Assembly: GCA_031426915.1 (NCBI GenBank)
Contig: JASJPB010000025.1
Location: 87,072 to 151,071 of the forward strand
From: Sulfurimicrobium sp031426915
GTDB lineage: Bacteria > Pseudomonadota > Gammaproteobacteria > Burkholderiales > Sulfuricellaceae
DNA length: 64,000 bases
Direction: 5' to 3'
Shown: positions 59,364 to 64,000 of the stretch, piece after piece
Layout: each line of letters opens with the position of its first letter
Position numbering within the stretch: position 1 is the first letter of the stretch
Notes under the pieces: generated by a model
The model's input: only the letters and a program-made list of their open reading frames with translations
What the model was told of the DNA's origin: nothing
Databases searched by the model: none
Translations under genes and position numbers: made by a program

Positions 59364-60772
59364 TGCCAACATTCACCGCTTTGGGCAGGATGCTGACGCC
59401 CGCTTTGCTGGCCGCCGCCATCGCAGGCCCGGCCACAGCCCAGCAGGACGATCCCTTCGGCGTGCTGGAAATGCCCGCCCCCGTTTCCTGCGAGACCGTG
59501 ACACAAGCGTCTCTGGGACTGACCGATGTGGTCAATCAGGCCCTGTGCCACAACCCGCTGACACGCGAGGTGTGGGCCAATGCCCGCTTCCAGGCCGCCC
59601 AGGTGGGCGTTGCCAGGGCAGCCTGGCTGCCCGGCATAAGCGCCGCCCTGAACGCGGGACGGGAGCGCAGCAACCGCACCGGCAGCGAATCGCCCGCCAA
59701 CTACAGGAGCGCGGAAATTGCGCTGTCCTACCTGATCTACGATTTCGGCGCGCGCGATGCCGCGCTGGAAAACGCGCGCCAGCTTTTTGCCGCAGCCTCA
59801 GCCAGCCGGGACAGCACGCTGCAATCGGTTTTCCACGGCGCGGTGCAGGCTTATTACCAGGTATTGGCCGCACGGGCGGCGCTGCAGGCAGCGATTCAAT
59901 CGGAGCGCGCCAACGAGGAAAGCTTCCGCGCCGCCGACGCGCGTTACGGCGTGGGTTCGGCCACGCCAGCCGATCAGTTGCAGGCCAGGACCGCCTTCTC
60001 CCAGGCCAGCCTGACCCGCATTCAGGCCGAAGGCGGGCTGCGTGTCGCCGAAGGCAGTCTGGCCGCCTTCATCGGTCGCGATGCCAACCAGGCCGTGCTG
60101 CTCGCCCCGAGCGCCGCGCCCGCGCCGGGCGTGGCCATGGAACAGAACGTGGCAGCCCTGATCGAGCTGGCACGCGAACGGCGCCCCGATCTGCGCGCCG
60201 CCGAGGCCAGGGTAGAGGCTGCCAAGGCCAACGCCGAGGCCGTTGCGGCCAGCGGCAAGCCGAATCTGAGCCTGGGCGTGTCGAGCGGAAACTCGCGTAG
60301 CGGCAGCGACCCGTCAGTCAACACCAGCGCCCTGGGCGTGACGCTGAACATCCCGATCTTCACCGGCTTTTCCACCACTTACCGGGTACGTGCCGCCGAG
60401 GCGCAAATCGAAACCAGCGCCGCCCAGCGCGACCGCCTGCGCCTGCAAGTGGCGCTCGACGTGTGGAACGCCCACCACAACCTGCTCACCTCCGCGCAGA
60501 GCCTGCGCAGCAGCGCCGATCTGCTGGCCAGCGCGCAACAGTCCGAGCGCGTGGCGCTGGGCCGCTACAAGGCCGGCGTGGGCAGCATTCTCGACGTGCT
60601 GACCGCCCAGAGCGCACTGGCCAACGCATTGCAGCAGCGCGTACAGGCCGAGTTCAACTGGAATTTGGCACGCGCCACCCTGGCGCTGGCCGTGGGCAAC
60701 CTCGACAAGGGCCTGCTGCAAGGCCTTTCCGGCGCAACGACACCAACCGAACCCAGCAGGGAAAAGTCATGA
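59363..60772 (+). CDS. TolC-family outer-membrane efflux protein
   Basis: The 469-residue outer-membrane factor has a signal peptide (to AATAQ-like region near 27) and two TolC repeats. The first covers about 55-245 (LTDVVNQALCHNPLTREVWA, YLIYDFGARDAALENARQLF). The second covers about 255-460 (RPDLRAAEARVEAAKANAEA, IPIFTGFSTTYRVRAAEAQI, LGRYKAGVGSILDVLTAQSAL). Length and motifs are normal. It forms the trans-periplasmic exit duct for the MacA/MacB-type genes that follow. The ATG at 59363 shares a base with the activator stop; TTG 59360 is an alternative. Confidence 0.92.
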   Translation: MPTFTALGRMLTPALLAAAIAGPATAQQDDPFGVLEMPAPVSCETVTQASLGLTDVVNQALCHNPLTREVWANARFQAAQVGVARAAWLPGISAALNAGRERSNRTGSESPANYRSAEIALSYLIYDFGARDAALENARQLFAAASASRDSTLQSVFHGAVQAYYQVLAARAALQAAIQSERANEESFRAADARYGVGSATPADQLQARTAFSQASLTRIQAEGGLRVAEGSLAAFIGRDANQAVLLAPSAAPAPGVAMEQNVAALIELARERRPDLRAAEARVEAAKANAEAVAASGKPNLSLGVSSGNSRSGSDPSVNTSALGVTLNIPIFTGFSTTYRVRAAEAQIETSAAQRDRLRLQVALDVWNAHHNLLTSAQSLRSSADLLASAQQSERVALGRYKAGVGSILDVLTAQSALANALQQRVQAEFNWNLARATLALAVGNLDKGLLQGLSGATTPTEPSREKS

Positions 60773-61962
60773 AACGCCTGATCAAAAAGTCCATTCTCAT
60801 CGTTCTGCCGCTCACACTCCTGGGCGGCGGATTTTTTGCCTACCGCCAGGTTTCCGGCGCCACGCCGGAAGAGCGCTACAAGCTGCATCTGGTCGAAAAA
60901 GGGCCGCTGGTACAGAATGCCGCCGCCAATGGCACGCTCAACCCGGTCACGCTGGTGAATGTCGGCACCCAGGTTTCCGGCATGGTGAGAAAGCTGCACG
61001 TCGACTTCAACGACAAGGTGGCAAAAGGCCAGGTGCTGCTCGAACTCGACGATTCCCTGCTGGCGGCCCAGGCCCGGCAGAGCGCGGCCAGCGTGAAGAA
61101 CGCCGAGGCCGGCCTGAAGCTGGCGGCCGCCAACGAGGCGCGCGCCAAAACGCTGTTCGCGCAGGAATTCGTGTCGCGTCAGGAGCTCGATCAGGCAGTG
61201 CAGGCCAGGGAGTCGACCCAAGCCCAGCTGACCCTGGCCCGCGCCCAGGCCGACAAGGACCGGGTCAACCTGGCCTATACCATCATCCGTTCGCCGGTTT
61301 CCGGTGTGGTGGTGGCGCGCAGCATCGACCTCGGCCAGACCGTGGCCGCCAGCTTCCAGACCCCGACCCTGTTCCAGATCGCCCAGGACTTGTCCGCGAT
61401 GCAGATCGACACCAGCTTTCCCGAGGCCGACATCGGCAACCTCAAGGTCGGGCAGGAAGCGCGCTTCAACGTGGATGCTTACCCCAGCCGCAATTTTCGC
61501 GGCAAGGTGCGGCAGATTCGGCTCAACCCGAACACCCAGCAGAATGTCGTCACCTACAACGTGGTGGTCGCGGTCGATAACCCGGACCATGTGCTGATGC
61601 CGGGCATGACCGCCTACGTCAACATCGCCGTGGCTCAGCGCGAGGATGCCTTGCTGGTGCCCAACGCCGCGTTGCGCTTCAAGCCCGCGCAAGCGGCCAG
61701 GGAAAAGAAGGAGGCGGGCAAGGGCGCGGGCGGCAAGCCGGCCAAGCGCAAGAAGGACGGTTCCAGCGGCACGGTGTATGTCCTGCGCGCGGGCGAGGTC
61801 AAGGCGCTCAACGTCACGCTGGGAATCACCGACAACAGCGCCACGGAAGTGGCCGGCGGCGATCTCAAGGCAGGGGACCGGGTACTGCTGGGCGATGCCA
61901 CCGCCACCAGCGCAGCATCGTCGATGGGCGGAAACAAAAGCGTCGGCATGAGGATGTTCTGA
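60769..61962 (+). CDS. macA: MacA-like periplasmic adaptor (HlyD family)
   Basis: A 397-residue membrane fusion protein. The N-terminal anchor is SILIVLPLTLLGGGFFAY. The lipoyl half-motif GTLNPVTLVNVGTQVSGMVR near 53 is followed by a helical hairpin (about 95-170), the second lipoyl half IIRSPVSGVVVARSIDLGQTV near 175 and beta-barrel and membrane-proximal domains. An inserted Lys/Gly-rich stretch (EKKEAGKGAGGKPAKRKKDG near 310) is not usual. It links the TolC-type duct to the MacB-type transporter. It overlaps tolC by 4 bp and the ATPase gene by 1 bp. Confidence 0.92.
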   Translation: MKRLIKKSILIVLPLTLLGGGFFAYRQVSGATPEERYKLHLVEKGPLVQNAAANGTLNPVTLVNVGTQVSGMVRKLHVDFNDKVAKGQVLLELDDSLLAAQARQSAASVKNAEAGLKLAAANEARAKTLFAQEFVSRQELDQAVQARESTQAQLTLARAQADKDRVNLAYTIIRSPVSGVVVARSIDLGQTVAASFQTPTLFQIAQDLSAMQIDTSFPEADIGNLKVGQEARFNVDAYPSRNFRGKVRQIRLNPNTQQNVVTYNVVVAVDNPDHVLMPGMTAYVNIAVAQREDALLVPNAALRFKPAQAAREKKEAGKGAGGKPAKRKKDGSSGTVYVLRAGEVKALNVTLGITDNSATEVAGGDLKAGDRVLLGDATATSAASSMGGNKSVGMRMF

Positions 61963-62714
61963 TGGGACAAATTGCAGAAAATACCTGCCCGCTGATCCGG
62001 GCGGAAGGCCTGTATAAATCCTACGAAACTGCGGCCGGTCCTTTTCCCGTGCTGAAGGACGTCAATCTCTCCATCGCACCGGGCGAGTATGTCGCCGTGA
62101 TGGGACCGTCGGGGTCCGGAAAATCGACCTTCATGAACATCCTTGGCTGCCTGGACCGGCCCAGCGACGGCCACTATTTCCTCGACGGAAAATCCGTGGC
62201 GGAACTGCCCAAGGAACAACTGGCCCACCTGCGCAATTGCACTATCGGCTTCGTATTCCAGGGCTTCAACCTGCTGGCGCGCATGAGCCTGGAAGACAAT
62301 GTGGCACTGCCCCTGGTGTATCGCGGCATCGAGCGCGCCGAAAGACGTCAGCGCGGACGCGAAATGCTGGCCAGGGTGGGTCTGGCCGGCTATGCCGGAT
62401 CGCTCCCCAACCGCATTTCCGGCGGCCAGCAACAGCGCGTCGCCATCGCCCGCGCGCTGGCCAACCGGCCACGGCTGATCCTGGCGGACGAGCCGACCGG
62501 CAATCTGGACAGCCACACCGGCGAGGAAATCATGGCCTTGTTCGGCGAGCTGAACCGCGAGGGCATCACCATCGTCCTGGTCACCCACGAACCGGATATC
62601 GCCGCCCATGCCAAACGCCAGGTACGCTTCCTCGACGGCAGCATCGTCAGCGACCTGTCCACCGAAGCGCACCACGCGGCAAACCAGCTCGCCGGGGAGC
62701 ATGCGACATGCTGA
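61962..62714 (+). CDS. MacB-type ABC transporter ATP-binding protein
   Basis: A 250-residue ATPase of the LolD/MacB class. Walker A is MGPSGSGKST at 48-56, the Q-loop is IGFVFQGFNLL near 89, the signature is RISGGQQQRVAIARAL near 146 and Walker B is RLILADEPTGNLDS near 168. It corresponds to the N-terminal half of E. coli MacB, which here is a separate protein. It powers substrate expulsion by the mechanotransmission mechanism known for MacB. It overlaps the permease gene by 7 bp. Confidence 0.94.
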   Translation: MGQIAENTCPLIRAEGLYKSYETAAGPFPVLKDVNLSIAPGEYVAVMGPSGSGKSTFMNILGCLDRPSDGHYFLDGKSVAELPKEQLAHLRNCTIGFVFQGFNLLARMSLEDNVALPLVYRGIERAERRQRGREMLARVGLAGYAGSLPNRISGGQQQRVAIARALANRPRLILADEPTGNLDSHTGEEIMALFGELNREGITIVLVTHEPDIAAHAKRQVRFLDGSIVSDLSTEAHHAANQLAGEHATC

Positions 62715-63931
62715 GGGCCATGCTGGAGGAAGCCTGGCACGCCATCGGCGCCAACCGGCTGCGCACCTTCCTGACCATGCTGGGCATGGTGATCGGCGTC
62801 GGCGCCGTAGTGCTGATGATTTCCGTGGGACAGGGCGCGCGCCATGCCGTCAATCAGACCATCAGCTCCATGGGCAGCAACCTGTTCATCCTTGCTTCTG
62901 GGTCTGCCAGCAGCGGCGGCGTGCGCGCCGGCGCCGGCACCACTTTCACGCTCAAGATGAGCGATGGGGACGCCATCGCCGAACTGGAAAACGTCGATGT
63001 GGTCGCCCCATACCATCATCCGGCACCGGCCCAGATCCAGTTCGGCTCCAACAACTGGAAAACCTCCATTGTTCCCACCGTGCCCGAATACCTCGACTGC
63101 CGCTCCTGGAACATGGCCGCCGGACGGCCATTCTCGGATGCCGATGTGCGCGCCGCGACCAGCGTGGCGCTGCTGGGCTGGTCGGTGGCGAAAAAACTGT
63201 TCGGCGACGACGATCCGGTGGGCAAGGTTGTCCGCATCCAGCAAGCGCCCTTCGTGGTGCTGGGCGTGCTGACCGCCAAGGGTCAAAGCCTGGACGGGCG
63301 CGACCAGGACGACACCGTGCTGCTGCCGCTCACCACATTCCAGCGCAAGCTGTTCGGCTCATCCTTTCGCGGATCGGTGCAACTGATGATGGTCAAGGCC
63401 GCCTCGGCCGAAACCATGCCCGAAGTGGAGCAATCCATCACCGGTCTGTTGCGGCAACGGCACCGCCTGCGCGACGACACCATCAACGACTTCTCGGTGC
63501 GCAACCTCACCGCCGTCGCCGAATCTGCGGCGGAAACCACGCGCGTCATGTCGCTGCTGCTGGGCGCCATCGCCTCCATCTCGCTGCTGGTGGGCGGTAT
63601 CGGCATCATGAACATCATGCTGGTCTCGGTCACCGAGCGCACCCGCGAAATCGGCATCCGCCTCGCCATCGGCGCACGCGAAAAAGACATCCTGATGCAA
63701 TTCCTGCTGGAGGCCATCATCATCTCGGCCCTGGGATGCTGCATCGGTCTGGCGCTGGGCATTGGCGGCGCGCTGCTGGTCAACACCCTGACCGGCACCA
63801 CGGTGATTATCTCAGGCGGCTCGGTGCTGGCCGCCATCGGCGTTGCCGCCAGCGTGGGCGTGTTCTTCGGCTATTACCCGGCAAAAAAAGCCGCGCGGCT
63901 CGACCCGATTGAGGCCTTGCGTTACCAATGA
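62708..63931 (+). CDS. MacB-type ABC transporter permease
   Basis: A permease of 407 residues with four membrane helices and a large periplasmic domain. The N-terminal part is EAWHAIGANRLRTFLTMLGMVIGVGAVVLM with the first helix. MacB-PCD spans about 55-260 (SSMGSNLFIL, VALLGWSVAKKLFGDDDPVGK). The FtsX-like C-terminal domain has SISLLVGGIGIMNIMLVSVTERTREIGIRLAIGA without a break near 295-330 and ends PAKKAARLDPIEALRYQ. It forms the MacAB-TolC export pump with the three genes before it. Substrates of such pumps include macrolides, peptides and recycled siderophores. Confidence 0.94.
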   Translation: MLRAMLEEAWHAIGANRLRTFLTMLGMVIGVGAVVLMISVGQGARHAVNQTISSMGSNLFILASGSASSGGVRAGAGTTFTLKMSDGDAIAELENVDVVAPYHHPAPAQIQFGSNNWKTSIVPTVPEYLDCRSWNMAAGRPFSDADVRAATSVALLGWSVAKKLFGDDDPVGKVVRIQQAPFVVLGVLTAKGQSLDGRDQDDTVLLPLTTFQRKLFGSSFRGSVQLMMVKAASAETMPEVEQSITGLLRQRHRLRDDTINDFSVRNLTAVAESAAETTRVMSLLLGAIASISLLVGGIGIMNIMLVSVTERTREIGIRLAIGAREKDILMQFLLEAIIISALGCCIGLALGIGGALLVNTLTGTTVIISGGSVLAAIGVAASVGVFFGYYPAKKAARLDPIEALRYQ

Positions 63932-63945
63932 GATCGGAGAAACTC

Positions 63946-64000
63946 GACCATGCTTGACGCGCTGATGCCCAACTCCGGCGCGCTGGCGCTGCCGCAGCAG
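63946..64000 (+). repeat. Exact duplicate of 49967-50021
   Basis: The last 55 bases of the window are identical, base for base, to 49967-50021. They cover GACC and the first 17 codons of the SafE-like gene. Identity stops just upstream (C versus G). Its rightward extent is cut by the window edge. Confidence 0.95.
63950..64000 (+). CDS. SafE/TauE-family CcdA-like protein, copy 2 (5' end only)
   Basis: The ATG at 63950 opens a frame that runs off the window. The 17 visible codons encode MLDALMPNSGALALPQQ, identical in DNA and protein to the start of the 49971 gene. It follows the MacB permease gene by 18 bp and so appears to belong to the same long operon. Zero silent changes over these codons points to a recent duplication, gene conversion or repeat-induced assembly join. 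The redox cysteines lie beyond the edge and cannot be checked. Confidence 0.75.
   Translation, partial: MLDALMPNSGALALPQQ

Overview
The window reads as a chromosomal segment of a Gram-negative betaproteobacterium. Supporting signs are the moderately high G+C, the pepP-ubiH-ubiI-like order, dapF-DUF484-xerC, lipB-lipA, hslVU, a RegB/RegA-type redox regulator, paired LpxL-type acyltransferases and TonB-dependent receptors. A Nitrosomonadales or Sulfuricellaceae-like source is my inference and cannot be settled from the sequence alone. I saw no rRNA, tRNA, CRISPR array, insertion sequence or prophage. No gene-free stretch exceeds about 160 bases. Layout, left to right: (1) 1-2.8 kb holds the 3' part of a FlgT-like gene and an unusually long pyruvate kinase. 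(2) 2.8-12.7 kb is a phosphate-centred island. It has a two-domain PPK2 polyphosphate:AMP phosphotransferase, PPK1, a ParA-like ATPase whose start overlaps the ppk1 stop, and a CYTH-CHAD protein. A secreted zinc phospholipase C sits between two lipid-type glycosyltransferases, and a PHO-box-like promoter precedes the first of these. yggX closes the block. (3) 12.8-17 kb carries lipid A-type acyltransferases, a sorbosone/glucose dehydrogenase-like beta-propeller protein, DUF2784, a methyltransferase and a tiny charged protein. (4) 17.2-32.5 kb is housekeeping: dapF, DUF484, xerC, dsbC, two ubiquinone hydroxylases, pepP, rlpA, a D,D-carboxypeptidase, a D-amino-acid aminotransferase, the DUF493 protein, lipB and lipA, then DUF1456, a RIO1-like kinase and a cysteine-cluster protein. 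(5) 32.5-36 kb is a zinc/metal uptake locus with an outer-membrane protein, a binding protein and a permease but no ATPase gene beside it. (6) 36-45.6 kb has a STAS-domain protein, hslVU separated by a small inverted-repeat element, uncharacterised small and outer-membrane proteins, an ABC-F ATPase, a cytochrome b561-like protein, RegA/RegB and a Sel1-repeat protein. The most striking part is 45.7 kb to the right edge. Every gene there is on the + strand, and almost all overlap or abut. It contains three TonB-dependent receptors and two periplasmic, membrane-anchored histidine-rich proteins. It also contains two membrane polyferredoxins of NapH/YccM type and a CcdA-like SafE/TauE protein. A 2-hydroxyacyl-CoA-dehydratase/double-cubane-type iron-sulfur protein occurs with its BadF/BcrA-type activating ATPase, followed by a TolC-MacA-MacB efflux set. 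A second copy of the SafE gene then begins and runs off the end, identical over every visible base. I read this as a candidate system that imports a metal complex or other TonB substrate, processes it with low-potential electrons and ATP-driven reduction, and re-exports a product or the ligand. That function is inference from gene content; no substrate is visible in the DNA.
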